A DNA stretch of 64,000 bases from Psychromonas ossibalaenae ATCC BAA-1528 (GCF_000381745.1 NZ_KB906986.1:1-64000), one strand, 5' to 3'; shown: positions 1-10,124, numbered from the stretch's first letter. The notes: generated by a model from the sequence alone, not told the origin. Numbers and translations: made by a program.

Positions 1-281
1 CACTTTATAAAGTCTACCCGCCGGAAGAAGCGCGAAGAATACTTAACAAACTGGAATTTCATTACACTCCGAAGCATGCCAGCTGGCTGAATATGGCGGA
101 AATAGAGATTGGAGTTATGAGTAAACAGTGTCTGGACAGGCGCATACCGGACATGGATACATTAAAACGGGAGTTATCCGCTTGGGCGCTTAAACGCAAT
201 GAGAAAAAAGAAACGATAAACTGGATGTTCGATGTAGATGCAGCACGTTCAAAACTAACAAAGCGTACGGCAAACTTATAA
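1..281 (+). mobile_element. IS630-family transposase, C-terminal end (cut by window edge)
   Basis: The open frame already runs at the left edge (first full codon at base 3) and ends at 281. The visible 92 residues contain YTPKHASWLNMAEIE, the region holding the last acidic residue of the DDE catalytic triad in IS630-type transposases, followed by a basic tail (RSKLTKRTANL). Only the C-terminal part is present, so whether the gene is intact cannot be judged. IS630 elements insert at TA and duplicate it, which matters because the small repeats elsewhere in this window are also flanked by TA. No clear right-hand inverted repeat was identified downstream. Confidence 0.85.
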
Positions 282-473
282 AGTCAACTAATAAAAATTA
301 ATTGGAAAAGGCACTAGTTACATCAATTAATGCCTTGCTAGTATTGGTTTTTCCTGCGCCTAAAACTGACCATTTAGTTAATCAGTTTGGTATAACTATC
401 AGGGTGGTGAAGTGTATGTATCCCCCCTGCTCCGAGTGAAAATTCAAACTCGCGGCAGCCCCGTCTATGCATT

Positions 474-490
474 CCCACGCAGAGCATGGG
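474..490. repeat. REP-like hairpin
   Basis: CCCACGC-AGA-GCATGGG forms a 7-bp stem (one G-T pair) with a 3-base loop, preceded by GCATT. This arrangement resembles the short REP-type palindromes scattered through many proteobacterial genomes. It lies in the gap between the IS630 end and the acyltransferase stop codon, and could also help end transcription of the acyltransferase on the minus strand, though no T-run follows. Confidence 0.4.
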
Positions 491-532
491 CTCATACGTA
501 GGGGTGAAGTATTCTGTGTAGGAACGAGATGT

Positions 533-1561
533 TTATCTGAAAAGGAATTTTCGCAGAGGTGTTTTTTCAACTAATTTAACAAAGGCTAGTGAACAGATGA
601 CGGTGCCGAAGAATAACACCCCGTCTCTTGTTAATCCGCTTACTGCAGACATTCCGGCAATATTATAAAAAACAATCGCAATAGACAGGTGACAGACATA
701 GATCGGCAGGATGCTTTTACTTAACCAGTAAGTTAGCGGATGATCACCCAGCAGAGGTTTTGCTAATAACAATAAAAACAGACCGCTTGCCCATAACGGC
801 GTAAACAGTAAAAAATCATGACTGGAAAATGCCACCTCCTTAGTAAATAACCAGTAGGCTTCAGCAAAATGTCCAAGCAGGCCTGCAGACAACATCAGTA
901 AAGCAGACTGAGCGGATAATCTAAATTCAAATCTTCTAATTTCAAAACCAACAGCCACCATCAGTAAACTGAAAAACGGCCCGTTACGCGTTAAAAAGGG
1001 AGAGCCGATTTCAGTAACTGATGCGTAGCTGCCGGCTAATACACCATATATATACAATAAGACGGCTGCGGGTAATAACAGTTTCAGCAGCTTAAAGTGA
1101 ACAAATAAACCTGTCATAACAACAGCAATGATCAGTGCCGGTAAAAACCATAAATGCACTAAACCGCCCTCTAAAAATGAATTAAGCGGTGTTTTTAATA
1201 AAAAGCTCCAGTAAGCCTGGCGTTCACCAAGATAACCCAGCTCCATCACGTTTTTTAAATTAGCAGGCAGTATCAGGCATATTGCACTCCACACCAGCCA
1301 TACTTTTAACAACGGTGCATTATAACGACGCATCACGGCCAGTGGTGAGCCCATCAGCTTCGGCTGGATTAAAAAACCCGCTAATAAAAAGAAAAACGGC
1401 ACGGCAAAACGGCTGAGCTGATTAACAATATCAGCCAGCCAGGCATGGCCGTTTATAATCGGTGCATCAATAAATAATCGCGTATGGATAGCAATAACGG
1501 CAGCCATGGCAATAACACGCATAAACTCGAGACTGGCAATTCTGGCAGGATAGGTTTTCAT
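533..1561 (-). CDS. Acyltransferase 3 family inner-membrane protein
   Basis: The product (342 residues) begins with the family hallmark ASLEFMRVIAMAAVIAIHTR: the R and H near the first membrane helix are the conserved pair of acyltransferase-3 proteins (OafA/WecH type). About ten hydrophobic segments follow. These enzymes move acyl groups across or at the inner membrane onto sugars, lipids or peptidoglycan; the substrate here cannot be told. An upstream TTG at 1570 is in frame, but the ATG at 1561 is the better start. No polysaccharide genes are adjacent, so it appears to stand alone. Confidence 0.85.
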   Translation of the reverse strand: MKTYPARIASLEFMRVIAMAAVIAIHTRLFIDAPIINGHAWLADIVNQLSRFAVPFFFLLAGFLIQPKLMGSPLAVMRRYNAPLLKVWLVWSAICLILPANLKNVMELGYLGERQAYWSFLLKTPLNSFLEGGLVHLWFLPALIIAVVMTGLFVHFKLLKLLLPAAVLLYIYGVLAGSYASVTEIGSPFLTRNGPFFSLLMVAVGFEIRRFEFRLSAQSALLMLSAGLLGHFAEAYWLFTKEVAFSSHDFLLFTPLWASGLFLLLLAKPLLGDHPLTYWLSKSILPIYVCHLSIAIVFYNIAGMSAVSGLTRDGVLFFGTVICSLAFVKLVEKTPLRKFLFR

Positions 1562-2099
1562 TTTTCTCAACTACAGGTTAGGGAAATAATCATGTTGTTT
1601 CATTACACGGCATTCCTTTGCCAGCAGGAAAAATAGCAGAAAGCAGTACTTCTGATAGCGTTAAAAGATAAAAAACGGCAGTCACTCAAAAAATAATACT
1701 TTGAAACAAAACTTTCCTTGTAAACAGCTGAATTATCAGAGCAGCTAGGCTCGAACAACAAAGCAAACAACCATGACCAAAGAACAAACGGTCATTGATA
1801 TTTTAATGCCAAAATCACACAAAACCACACAAAACCACACAAAGTTAACAGCACCACAACACATAGGCTCACAAAAACCTGTCACGCATTGATTATAAAG
1901 AGGAAAAGTTTTTGTTTTTGACATATTAGTAATAAAAGCTTGCCCGCTAGTCGATTGTGTCAACCATGCCTGTAAATCTATACTTAAATAGAATGAATAG
2001 TGCTTTATTTTACAGGGGGATACATTTGCTTTGGAAGGGTAAGAGATTAACAGAAGGGTTTGCTGTCTCGGTAGATAATATTTAAGGATAAATAAGCAA
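1562..2099. other. Intergenic region between divergent genes
   Basis: This 538-base gap separates the acyltransferase (minus) from the diguanylate cyclase (plus) and should hold both promoters. It is AT-rich and contains the 10-base tandem repeat at 1811-1843. A 72-codon minus-strand frame here is low-complexity and lacks a recognisable family, so it is not called. Confidence 0.5.
1811..1843. repeat. 10-base tandem repeat (AAAAYCACAC x3)
   Basis: Three consecutive 10-base units, AAAATCACAC then AAAACCACAC twice, followed by AAA. A period of 10 places the A-runs on one face of the helix. A related 10-base repeat of GTGA plus T6 occurs at 28271-28321. Both sit in upstream regions of divergent genes. 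Confidence 0.8.
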
Positions 2100-3707
2100 A
2101 TGACGAATACAGTTAATTACACAAGAGCAGACCTAACCAAGAAAAAACGTAAACAAGGTATCGTTTATGTTTCTCTGCTGTTTGTGTTTCTGATTTTAGT
2201 GATTACTGTTATTTATGCCTTCATACATGAACAGATTGACCATGACCGCGAAGTTAAACAGTACGCTGAACTCGCTAATATCCAGACTAAGGTGATCGCA
2301 GAACTAAGCTCTGTCGGAGCAGACCTCATCTATTATTCCCATAGCGCTCTTGCCGTTGCAGTCCTTTCATCACAAGACCAGGCAGCCCAAAGTTATCTGA
2401 CATCCCTGATGCATAAAATCAGCTCACACCAAAAGCGTTATGATCAAATCCGCCTTTTTGATACACAGGGAAATGAGATCATTCGTCTTAATCAAGACTC
2501 TAACTTATCTCCAATACAAGTCCCTCAATCAAGATTACAAAACAAAAGGGAACGTTACTATTTCAAAAATGTGCTGCGTCTGCTGCCGGGACAAATTTAT
2601 ACCTCGCAGTTTGATCTCAATAAAGAACAGGGCAAGATCCAGTATCCAGTTAAACCTATGATTCGTTATGCAGCTCCTGTCCATTCAGAAAGTGGTGAAT
2701 TACTCGGCGCAGGTATTATTAATTATAACGGCAGCCAGATTTTGAAAATAATAACGGATCTTAATGTTCATCAAGGCGATCAGGTTTTTCTTATCAATGA
2801 GGACGGGTATTACTTAAAAGGCACTGAAGCGAAGAAAGAATGGGGATTTATGTTCCCTGACGATAAACAGTACCGATTCTCCGATGAGCATCCGCAGGTA
2901 TGGCAGGCAATGCAGGAAAAAGACAAGGGTCTGGCCTCTAATCAAAGTGGTGAATATTATTTCACTCAGTTCTACTTATCCCCTTCTGCATCATTTAATG
3001 TGGTTAACAGCGAGCGGGTTTTTCTGGTGATGCATGTTCCTGAGCATATTCTTCATGATGAACATGCACTGTTGATCAAAGGTATCGCCATTGGTTCGCT
3101 GTTTATTTTGCCTATGCTTTCACTATTGGGCTGGATACTGGCAGGCTCTCAGGTAGAACGAGTATGGTTATTTAAAAAACTACATTTTGAAGCTCACCAT
3201 GATGCATTAACCGGACTGTATAACCGGAAAGCAATTGTTGATTACCTTGAAAAAAATATAAGCATCAGTCGGCGCAGAAATTTTCCTTTAGCAGTCGGCT
3301 TTATTGATGTTAATGATTTGAAAAAGACCAATGATCAGCTGGGACATGATGCGGGAGATGCACTGATAAAAGGTGTTGCTTCAGTCATTACGCAGACAAT
3401 TCGCGAGTCTGATTTTGCTGCGCGTTTAGGAGGCGATGAGTTTCTTATTGTATTTGTGGACTGCAGCGCTGCTAATGCAAACAAGATTATGGAACGCATG
3501 CAGTCTGAATGCGGCTCTTTAGGTCTGAAACAAACTGGTAGAGAATGGAGTATAAGCCAAGGTGCGGCTGAACTTCTGGATGCACAGGATAATGCAGAAA
3601 AAATGATTGAAAGAGCCGATAGCGCTATGTATATACACAAAGCACAGCAGAAATTTACAGCACAGCAGAAACAAAAAGCACAGAAGAAGCGGCTGCAGAC
3701 AGCCTGA
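2100..3707 (+). CDS. Membrane diguanylate cyclase with periplasmic Cache-like sensor
   Basis: This 535-residue protein makes c-di-GMP from two GTP. Residues about 20-42 and 330-350 are membrane helices enclosing a roughly 285-residue periplasmic region with Cache-domain character (DQIRLFDTQGNEIIRLN, AAPVHSESGELLGAGIINY). The C-terminal GGDEF domain has an intact active site (GGDEF, residues 444-448) and an intact inhibitory I-site RESD five residues before it, so product feedback is expected. The tail is rich in K and Q. An AAGGA lies upstream of the ATG at 2100. The ligand sensed is unknown. It is monocistronic. Confidence 0.93.
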   Translation: MTNTVNYTRADLTKKKRKQGIVYVSLLFVFLILVITVIYAFIHEQIDHDREVKQYAELANIQTKVIAELSSVGADLIYYSHSALAVAVLSSQDQAAQSYLTSLMHKISSHQKRYDQIRLFDTQGNEIIRLNQDSNLSPIQVPQSRLQNKRERYYFKNVLRLLPGQIYTSQFDLNKEQGKIQYPVKPMIRYAAPVHSESGELLGAGIINYNGSQILKIITDLNVHQGDQVFLINEDGYYLKGTEAKKEWGFMFPDDKQYRFSDEHPQVWQAMQEKDKGLASNQSGEYYFTQFYLSPSASFNVVNSERVFLVMHVPEHILHDEHALLIKGIAIGSLFILPMLSLLGWILAGSQVERVWLFKKLHFEAHHDALTGLYNRKAIVDYLEKNISISRRRNFPLAVGFIDVNDLKKTNDQLGHDAGDALIKGVASVITQTIRESDFAARLGGDEFLIVFVDCSAANANKIMERMQSECGSLGLKQTGREWSISQGAAELLDAQDNAEKMIERADSAMYIHKAQQKFTAQQKQKAQKKRLQTA

Positions 3708-3951
3708 TGCTATTCTGCACAAATATCTCTAGTTCGAATTCAGATCAGAGCGACTGCAGTGATCATAAATCTATATATTCCCAACAAGGTAAAACCTTCA
3801 CCAAGCAGATAACTTATTAGTAACTTTATATTAACCTGACACTTTAAAATTGCTATCATTGCGCTCTATGTGGAATTGCTAACTATTTGATGTTATTTAC
3901 AATATTCAGGGCTAGTTTACTTTCTGTTTTATCCGCTTTTTGGAGTATTTC

Positions 3952-5139
3952 ATGTCTACTGAAATTATCATGTTAGGAATGGCCGCATTAGTTGTGGTCG
4001 GAATTTTACTGCATCACCCGTCAAGAACTTTCGGCATCCCTTCTCTGCTTATCTTTATGGGTGTAGGACTCGCGCTGGGTAACGGCGAGTTTAATTTTGT
4101 TTATGATAATCTCAATAAAACAGCCTGGGTCGGCGGACTGGCACTCAATATTATTGTATTTGTCGGCGGCCTGAACACCTGCAATGATAAGATTAAAGCG
4201 GCCTTTAAAGAAGGCGGTGTGCTTGCTTCCTTTGGAGTGATTTTTACTACCCTGTTTTTTGCACTGATTATTTACCAGCTGCTCGATTTTAATTTTATTA
4301 CCTGTCTGCTGTTTGCCGCCGTTGTTTCCTCTACCGATGCGGCCGCCGTATTTTCAATACTTGAATCTAAAAAGCTCAAGCTCAAAGAGCAGACCGACAG
4401 CGTATTAGAATTTGAATCGGCAACCAATGATCCGGTCGCCATGCTGCTGGTAATATTCCTGACAGAAATGGCTTTATCTTCAACGCAGACAATACCTGCA
4501 CATGACATTGCACTAAGTTTAATAACGCAGATCGGCGTGGCTGTGGTGATTGGTCTTGTGGTTGGAAAAATCACCGTCTGGCTGCTCAATAAAATTCAGC
4601 TCTCTGAATACGGACTGATCCCGGTTTTTATTCTTGCCTGTTTTATTATTTCAACCTACGGCGCAGAGATGCTCGGCGGCAATATACTGCTAGCCTCTTA
4701 TATCTCAGGTGTGATGATCGGCAACGGCATCAAACGCGGCCAGCAGGTTAACAAACACTTTTTCAATAGTCTTTCCTGGCTGGCGCAGGCACTGATGTTT
4801 ATCGTGTTAGGTCTGCAGATTTTCCCGCAGTCATTAATCACTATTTTCTGGGCTTCGGTATTACCCGCACTGCTGCTGATATTTGCCGCCAGACCTTTAG
4901 CGGTGCAGATCTGCTACCTGCCCTTTATCAAATCCAGCTGGCGAAAACGTCTGTTTATCTCTTTAATCGGATTAAAAGGCGCGACACCTATTGTATTTGC
5001 ACTTATTCCAGCCGCAGCCGGCGTACCGGGTGCAATCGATATTCTGCACATGGTTTTCTTTATTGTTCTGTTTTCGGTTGTATTACAAGGCGGTGCAATT
5101 GCCCCGTTAGCCAACCGTCTGCGCTTAAATGATGGTTAA
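3952..5139 (+). CDS. CPA1-family cation/proton antiporter (NhaP2-like, no C-terminal RCK region)
   Basis: A 395-residue protein with about 12 membrane helices. The motifs SSTDAAAVFSIL and ESATNDPVAMLL are the conserved ion-binding segments of CPA1 exchangers, and the sequence resembles NhaP2/CvrA-type K+/H+ antiporters. E. coli NhaP2 is near 580 residues because of cytoplasmic regulatory domains; those are absent here, as the protein stops right after the last helix. The start is set at ATG 3952 because GGAG lies 6 bases before it; an in-frame TTG at 3940 overlaps that ribosome site. It probably extrudes K+ or Na+ for pH and ion balance. Confidence 0.88.
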   Translation: MSTEIIMLGMAALVVVGILLHHPSRTFGIPSLLIFMGVGLALGNGEFNFVYDNLNKTAWVGGLALNIIVFVGGLNTCNDKIKAAFKEGGVLASFGVIFTTLFFALIIYQLLDFNFITCLLFAAVVSSTDAAAVFSILESKKLKLKEQTDSVLEFESATNDPVAMLLVIFLTEMALSSTQTIPAHDIALSLITQIGVAVVIGLVVGKITVWLLNKIQLSEYGLIPVFILACFIISTYGAEMLGGNILLASYISGVMIGNGIKRGQQVNKHFFNSLSWLAQALMFIVLGLQIFPQSLITIFWASVLPALLLIFAARPLAVQICYLPFIKSSWRKRLFISLIGLKGATPIVFALIPAAAGVPGAIDILHMVFFIVLFSVVLQGGAIAPLANRLRLNDG

Positions 5140-5491
5140 TCAGTGAAAGGGATTAATCTAATTTACAAAATACAACTGTCATAATTGAGTACGCCGCCTG
5201 CACTTTAACAATGTCTTTATTTTTGCAGGCACAGCCTTCCCTGATCCTGACATACAGCCATAACCGCTTGATAACCGTAAATTATGTAAACTTGTAATCC
5301 GCTGCTGTTTATTTTGCTAGATTCTTTTCTAATGCAGGTCAATTAACTTAATTTGTTCACTCGTAAATTTACAACTACATTAATTATAAAGCCTGTAATG
5401 GCTGAACAGCACAGCAAAAACATAATTCCTGCTCCAGCCTGTAGTTCAGGGATAATTAAAGACCCGAATGTAGAGGTTTTAAAGGATATAC
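5140..5491. other. Intergenic region between two antiporter genes
   Basis: A 352-base gap between the NhaP-like and Kef-like genes. No convincing hairpin terminator or repeat was found. Its length suggests the second antiporter has its own promoter. An 87-codon frame that runs into the next gene in another frame is treated as chance. Confidence 0.5.
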
Positions 5492-7090
5492 ATGGAATCA
5501 GTTCTGCTTATCATTTTCATCTCCTTAGCTATAGCAAGCATCTTAAATCTCGTGCTGAAAAAGTTTTCGGTATCGCATATTATCGGCTACATAATTACCG
5601 GCACAATTATCAGTAATATCTTTGCTTTCGGCAGTGAAAATCTGAAGTCATTAGCATTGATCGGGGAGTTCGGCATCGTCTTTCTTATGTTTACCATAGG
5701 GTTAGAAATGTCATTTTCTAAACTGAAAAAAATGAAAGAAATTATCTTTATTAACGGCTTTATACAGGTGGCTTTAAGCTCCGCAGTTATTTACTGCATC
5801 TCCTATTATCTGTTTGCTCTCGACCTCACTTCATCAATTATTATTGCGCTGGCCTTCAGTTTATCATCTACGGCTATCGTCTTAAGTTATCTGAAACAGT
5901 CAAAAGATATTCTTACTCCTTACGGTAAAAAATCCGCCGCTGTTTTAATTTTTCAAGATCTGGCCGTTATCCCTATTTTACTGTTGATCAGTTTTTTATC
6001 CCGAAATGATTTGTCACTCAGCGATGTGCTGCTGAAAACATTTATTTCGGCCGCCGTGGTCATTATTTTTATGTTCACCCTGGGTAAAAAGATAATAGAA
6101 GGGTTACTGCAGCTTTCATCCCGCGCAAAACTGCAGGAATTATTCGTCGCCTCGGTATTAACCATTGTGCTCGGCGCTGCGTTATTAGCACATAAAATGG
6201 GCTTTACCTATTCTTTAGGGGCTTTTATTGCGGGAATGATCATTGCTGAAACGACTTTTCATATCAAAGTAGAGTCGGATATTTCTTCCTATAAGGATCT
6301 GTTATTAGGCGCTTTTTTCTTTTCAATCGGCACTAAAATAGATGTCTATTATTTTATAACGCACTTATACCAAGTCTTCAGCGTATTAATTTTTGCCATG
6401 CTGATAAAAGCACTGATTATCTATTTTCTAATCAGATATAAATCCAATAAGAGTGACTCGCTTAAATCTGCTGTTGCACTGTGTCAGATCGGCGAGTTTT
6501 CCTTTGCCGTTTTTTCACTTGCTCTCAGCGAGAATCTACTTCCCGAAGATCTTGGCGGTTTTCTTATTTTAGTAACGGTTTTATCTATGATAGTAACGCC
6601 GTTTATGGTCAATAATATTTATAAAATAGCGTCTGTATTTGCGGTTGAGTTTTTTGAATCCAATAAAATAACGAAGATCGACACTAGCCGTCATACGGTG
6701 ATCTGCGGCTTTGCAACGGTCGGACGAATAGCCGCCCGGCAGCTGCTGAAACAGAGGGTTAACTTTTTGGTTATTTCCAATAATTTACAACACGTACTAG
6801 TCGCCAGAAAACGCGGTTATCACGCCTATTTCGGACATTTCGAAAAATTACCGGTACTGGAGTCTCTCAATATCGAGCAGTCATCAAGTATTATTCTTAC
6901 AGTTAACAACATACGCACTAAAAGAATGATCTGCGAAGCGGTACTCGATTATTACCCGCAGGCAAATCTAGTGGTAAAAATTAATACCCATCAGGAACGG
7001 CACGCCTTCGCTGATCTCGCGATTAACTCATTTGTTCATTCCGAGCATGAAACGGCGCTGTTATTAGTAAAAAAAAGCCAGGACAAATAA
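5492..7090 (+). CDS. CPA2-family cation/proton antiporter with RCK (TrkA-N) domain, Kef-like
   Basis: The 532-residue product has about 12 membrane helices (to about residue 385) with SSTAIVLSYL and FQDLAVIPILLL, the CPA2 ion-path signatures. A cytoplasmic RCK/TrkA-N Rossmann domain starts at HTVICGFATVGRIAARQLL. The usual GxGxxG nucleotide-binding loop reads GFATVG, with Ala in place of the middle Gly, so nucleotide control may be altered. It resembles KefB/KefC but is shorter (532 versus about 600) and lacks an adjacent KefF/KefG quinone reductase, so glutathione gating should not be assumed. It directly follows another antiporter gene. Confidence 0.87.
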   Translation: MESVLLIIFISLAIASILNLVLKKFSVSHIIGYIITGTIISNIFAFGSENLKSLALIGEFGIVFLMFTIGLEMSFSKLKKMKEIIFINGFIQVALSSAVIYCISYYLFALDLTSSIIIALAFSLSSTAIVLSYLKQSKDILTPYGKKSAAVLIFQDLAVIPILLLISFLSRNDLSLSDVLLKTFISAAVVIIFMFTLGKKIIEGLLQLSSRAKLQELFVASVLTIVLGAALLAHKMGFTYSLGAFIAGMIIAETTFHIKVESDISSYKDLLLGAFFFSIGTKIDVYYFITHLYQVFSVLIFAMLIKALIIYFLIRYKSNKSDSLKSAVALCQIGEFSFAVFSLALSENLLPEDLGGFLILVTVLSMIVTPFMVNNIYKIASVFAVEFFESNKITKIDTSRHTVICGFATVGRIAARQLLKQRVNFLVISNNLQHVLVARKRGYHAYFGHFEKLPVLESLNIEQSSSIILTVNNIRTKRMICEAVLDYYPQANLVVKINTHQERHAFADLAINSFVHSEHETALLLVKKSQDK

Positions 7091-7281
7091 CCCGTCTCTG
7101 TTTTTTGGCCCCCTTTATAACTTACCCTTCCTGCATCTCATCCTAAAGTATGAGTTTTTTCATGCCGATGGAGCATAGCCGTCACTACCTTAATGCCGCT
7201 ATCATAACCCTGGTAAATTAATCCTAGTTCAGACAAATAACAGGGCTGATAAGTCTATCAGCTGACTATAAGAGGTTAACT

Positions 7282-8802
7282 ATGATCTATGCAAATCCAG
7301 GCAGTGCAGACTCTATCGTTACATTTAAAGCAAAATATGAAAACTTTATCGGCGGACAATGGGTTGCGCCCGTAAAAGGTAATTACTTTGAAAATACAAC
7401 ACCGGTAACCGGCGAAGTTATCTGTCAGATTCCCCGCTCCAGCGCTGAAGATGTCAACTTAGCACTTGATGCTGCCCATGCTGCCAAAGATGCCTGGGGA
7501 CGCAGCTCCGTGCAGGAACGCTCAAATATTTTACTGAAAATAGCGGAGCGTATTGATGCCAACCTTGAACTTCTTGCTGTTGCCGAAACCTGGGATAACG
7601 GTAAACCGGTTCGTGAAACACTGGCGGCCGACCTGCCTTTAAGCTCAGATCACTTCCGCTATTACGCCGGCTGTATTCGTGCGCAGGAAGGCACATTATC
7701 ACAGATCGATAACGATACGGTGGCTTATCATTTTCATGAACCTCTTGGTGTTGTCGGACAGATTATTCCATGGAATTTTCCGTTATTAATGGCGGCCTGG
7801 AAACTGGCACCTGCCTTAGCAGCCGGTAACTGTATTGTTTTAAAACCTGCCGAACAAACACCCGCCAGTATTTTAGTGCTGATGGAATTAATCGCTGACC
7901 TGCTGCCCGCCGGTGTGTTAAATATTGTCAACGGTTACGGTAAAGAAGCCGGCGAAGCCTTAGCCACCAGCACACGTATTGCTAAAATAGCCTTTACCGG
8001 TTCAACACTGGTTGGCGAGCACATATTAAAATGCGCAGCAGAGAATATGATCCCCTCTACCGTTGAACTCGGCGGTAAGTCAGCCAATGTGTTTTTCAGT
8101 GATATCACCCAGCATGAGGATGATTACCTGGATAAATGTGCCGAAGGTTTTGCACTGGGATTTTTCAACCAGGGAGAAGTCTGTACCTGCCCTTCCCGTG
8201 CTTTGATTCAGGAAAGTATTTTTGATCAGTTTATGGAAAAAGTGATTGAAAAGGCAAAAAACATTGTCCGCGGCAATCCGCTGGACAGCGCGACTATGGT
8301 CGGTGCTCAAGCATCCAAACAGCAGTTTGACAAAATCATGAATTATCTGGATATCGGCATGACAGAAGGCGCTAAAGTACTGACCGGCGGCAGTAAAGAG
8401 ATCCTCGATGACACACTCAATGACGGTTTTTACATCCAGCCGACTATTATGCAGGGTGATAACTCTATGCGGATTTTCCAGGAAGAGATCTTCGGACCGG
8501 TTGTCGCGGTAACCACCTTTAAAGATGAAGCCGAAGCGCTGGAAATTGCCAACGATAGTGCTTACGGTTTAGGCGCAGGCGTCTGGACACGTGATGCTAA
8601 CCTGGCACACCGGATGGGGCGCGGTATTCAGGCAGGCCGCGTGTGGACTAACTGTTACCATTTATACCCGGCGCATGCAGCTTTCGGTGGATATAAAGCA
8701 TCAGGAATCGGCCGCGAAACACATAAGATGATGCTGGATCATTATCAGCAGACTAAAAATCTATTAGTCAGCTACAGCACCTCACCGCTTGGTTTCTTTT
8801 AA
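7282..8802 (+). CDS. NAD+-dependent aldehyde dehydrogenase, ExaC/AldB/AcoD type
   Basis: A 506-residue cytoplasmic ALDH of normal length. Visible motifs are the cofactor segments [14 protein letters not shown] and FTGSTLVGE, the general-base loop [11 protein letters not shown] and the catalytic cysteine in [12 protein letters not shown]. The sequence type ([25 protein letters not shown]) is that of acetaldehyde dehydrogenases such as Pseudomonas ExaC and E. coli AldB, which oxidise acetaldehyde to acetate. The ATG at 7282 has AAGAGG 6 bases upstream. A strong hairpin follows. The next genes (FIST sensor, hybrid kinase, NarL-type regulator) match regulators known around exa genes in Pseudomonas, so they may control it. 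Confidence 0.93.
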   Translation: MIYANPGSADSIVTFKAKYENFIGGQWVAPVKGNYFENTTPVTGEVICQIPRSSAEDVNLALDAAHAAKDAWGRSSVQERSNILLKIAERIDANLELLAVAETWDNGKPVRETLAADLPLSSDHFRYYAGCIRAQEGTLSQIDNDTVAYHFHEPLGVVGQIIPWNFPLLMAAWKLAPALAAGNCIVLKPAEQTPASILVLMELIADLLPAGVLNIVNGYGKEAGEALATSTRIAKIAFTGSTLVGEHILKCAAENMIPSTVELGGKSANVFFSDITQHEDDYLDKCAEGFALGFFNQGEVCTCPSRALIQESIFDQFMEKVIEKAKNIVRGNPLDSATMVGAQASKQQFDKIMNYLDIGMTEGAKVLTGGSKEILDDTLNDGFYIQPTIMQGDNSMRIFQEEIFGPVVAVTTFKDEAEALEIANDSAYGLGAGVWTRDANLAHRMGRGIQAGRVWTNCYHLYPAHAAFGGYKASGIGRETHKMMLDHYQQTKNLLVSYSTSPLGFF

Positions 8803-8815
8803 CTAATAGCCCGTA

Positions 8816-8844
8816 AAGGGCTTCACAATAAATGTGAAGCCCTT
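8816..8844 (+). terminator. Hairpin after aldehyde dehydrogenase
   Basis: A perfect 12-bp stem (AAGGGCTTCACA / TGTGAAGCCCTT) with a 5-base loop, 14 bases after the dehydrogenase stop. It is followed by AAAACCC rather than a T-run, so termination on the plus strand may be imperfect. Confidence 0.7.
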
Positions 8845-8960
8845 AAAACCCTAAAATCCCCCTTCTGCCACGTTTTCCATGCTGCATATTTGTTATTGTT
8901 TTGTCACAAACTTTTGAAATTTACATTTCCAGCATCTATTCAAAAAAACCAGGGTGAAGC

Positions 8961-10124
8961 ATGACAAACATTAAAACCATCACTGCGCTCAGCAGCTTAA
9001 GCGAAACACAACAAGCCAGTGAAGAGATATATCAGCAGCTTAATCATGACGATATTGGTTTTATTCTTTTTTACTGCTCCTCGACCTACTCATTACCCGC
9101 TTTAGCATCAGCAATGCAGGTTTTATTCAGCGGCATCAAGGTAGTCGGCTGCACGACTGCCGGCGAGGTTAGCAGCGCAGGTAACCAGGAACATTCGATT
9201 GTCGCGGTCGGGTTTTCCTCAAACTATTTTTCTATCAGCGCAGAATTAATTAAATCGATGGCCGGATTTGATCTGCTTGATGCGCAGAAAACCATTAATA
9301 GACTCAGTGAACAGTGCGCCTCAAAAGAATTAACCACCATTAAAGACAACACTTTTTTACTGACTTTACTCGACGGACTGTCTTTTGAAGAAGAACACTT
9401 TCTAGCGGCTTTAAACTCGGCGGCGGCCGGCATCCCGCACTTTGGCGGTTCTGCAGGCGCTGATGATAATCTCAGCAAGACCCATGTCTATTATAACGGT
9501 CAGTTTCTGCAGCAGGCTGCCGTTGTTATTATGGTCAACAGTACCTGTCCCTTTGAAGTATTCAATTGTCATCATATAAAACAGCCCGCTGAAAAGTTAG
9601 TGGTTACCGCGGTTGATGCGCAGAGCCGAACCGTATATGAACTCAATGCTGAACCCGCAGCAGCGGAATATGCGCGTCTGTTAAACCTTGAAGTGAAGGA
9701 TCTCTGCCCGAAAGTTTTTTCACTTAATCCACTGGCAGTGAAAGTGGGCGGTCAATATTATGTCCGCTCGATTCAGAAGGTAAATGAAGCAGATTTGAGC
9801 TTAACCTTTTACTGCGCCGTTGACCTCGGTATTGTCCTGACTGCTGTAGAGATGGACGATATTCTGCATTCTTTGTCCGCTAAGCTTGTTGATATTTCCC
9901 AGCGTTACGGCAATCCGGAACTGGTGCTTGCCTGTGACTGTGTTTTAAGGCGCCTGGAAATTGAGCATAAAAATTTAAACAATAAAGTTCAAGTTTTAAA
10001 CAGTGAATACAAAATAGCCGGCTTTAATACCTATGGCGAACATATTAACGGCATCCACCTTAATCAAACGTTTACCGGTGTTTACATCGCGGGAGGCAAT
10101 GATGCTGTTAAGCGAGGAAAATAA
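8961..10124 (+). CDS. FIST-domain sensor protein, NosP-like
   Basis: The 387-residue cytoplasmic protein is built of FIST_N (about 25-215; FSGIKVVGCTTAGEVSSAG) and FIST_C (about 220-370; DLCPKVFSLNPLAVK). FIST proteins of this layout in Pseudomonas, Vibrio and Shewanella include NosP, a haem protein that senses nitric oxide and inhibits a partner kinase. The 3' end overlaps the start of a hybrid histidine kinase by 23 bases, the same partnership. The role as NO sensor is inferred from family and context; no haem ligand can be proven from sequence alone. AGGGTGAAGC precedes the ATG. Confidence 0.85.
   Translation: MTNIKTITALSSLSETQQASEEIYQQLNHDDIGFILFYCSSTYSLPALASAMQVLFSGIKVVGCTTAGEVSSAGNQEHSIVAVGFSSNYFSISAELIKSMAGFDLLDAQKTINRLSEQCASKELTTIKDNTFLLTLLDGLSFEEEHFLAALNSAAAGIPHFGGSAGADDNLSKTHVYYNGQFLQQAAVVIMVNSTCPFEVFNCHHIKQPAEKLVVTAVDAQSRTVYELNAEPAAAEYARLLNLEVKDLCPKVFSLNPLAVKVGGQYYVRSIQKVNEADLSLTFYCAVDLGIVLTAVEMDDILHSLSAKLVDISQRYGNPELVLACDCVLRRLEIEHKNLNNKVQVLNSEYKIAGFNTYGEHINGIHLNQTFTGVYIAGGNDAVKRGK

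Noticed and set aside
382-570. 62-codon minus-strand frame overlapping the end of the acyltransferase gene
   Set aside because: It runs through a REP-like hairpin and the 3' end of a real gene, with no family resemblance.
1745-1963. 72-codon minus-strand frame in the first long gap
   Set aside because: Composition is driven by the 10-base tandem repeat and AT-rich sequence; no ribosome site or recognisable domain.
5353-5616. 87-codon frame before the Kef-like gene
   Set aside because: It overlaps the start of the antiporter gene in another frame and has no coding character.
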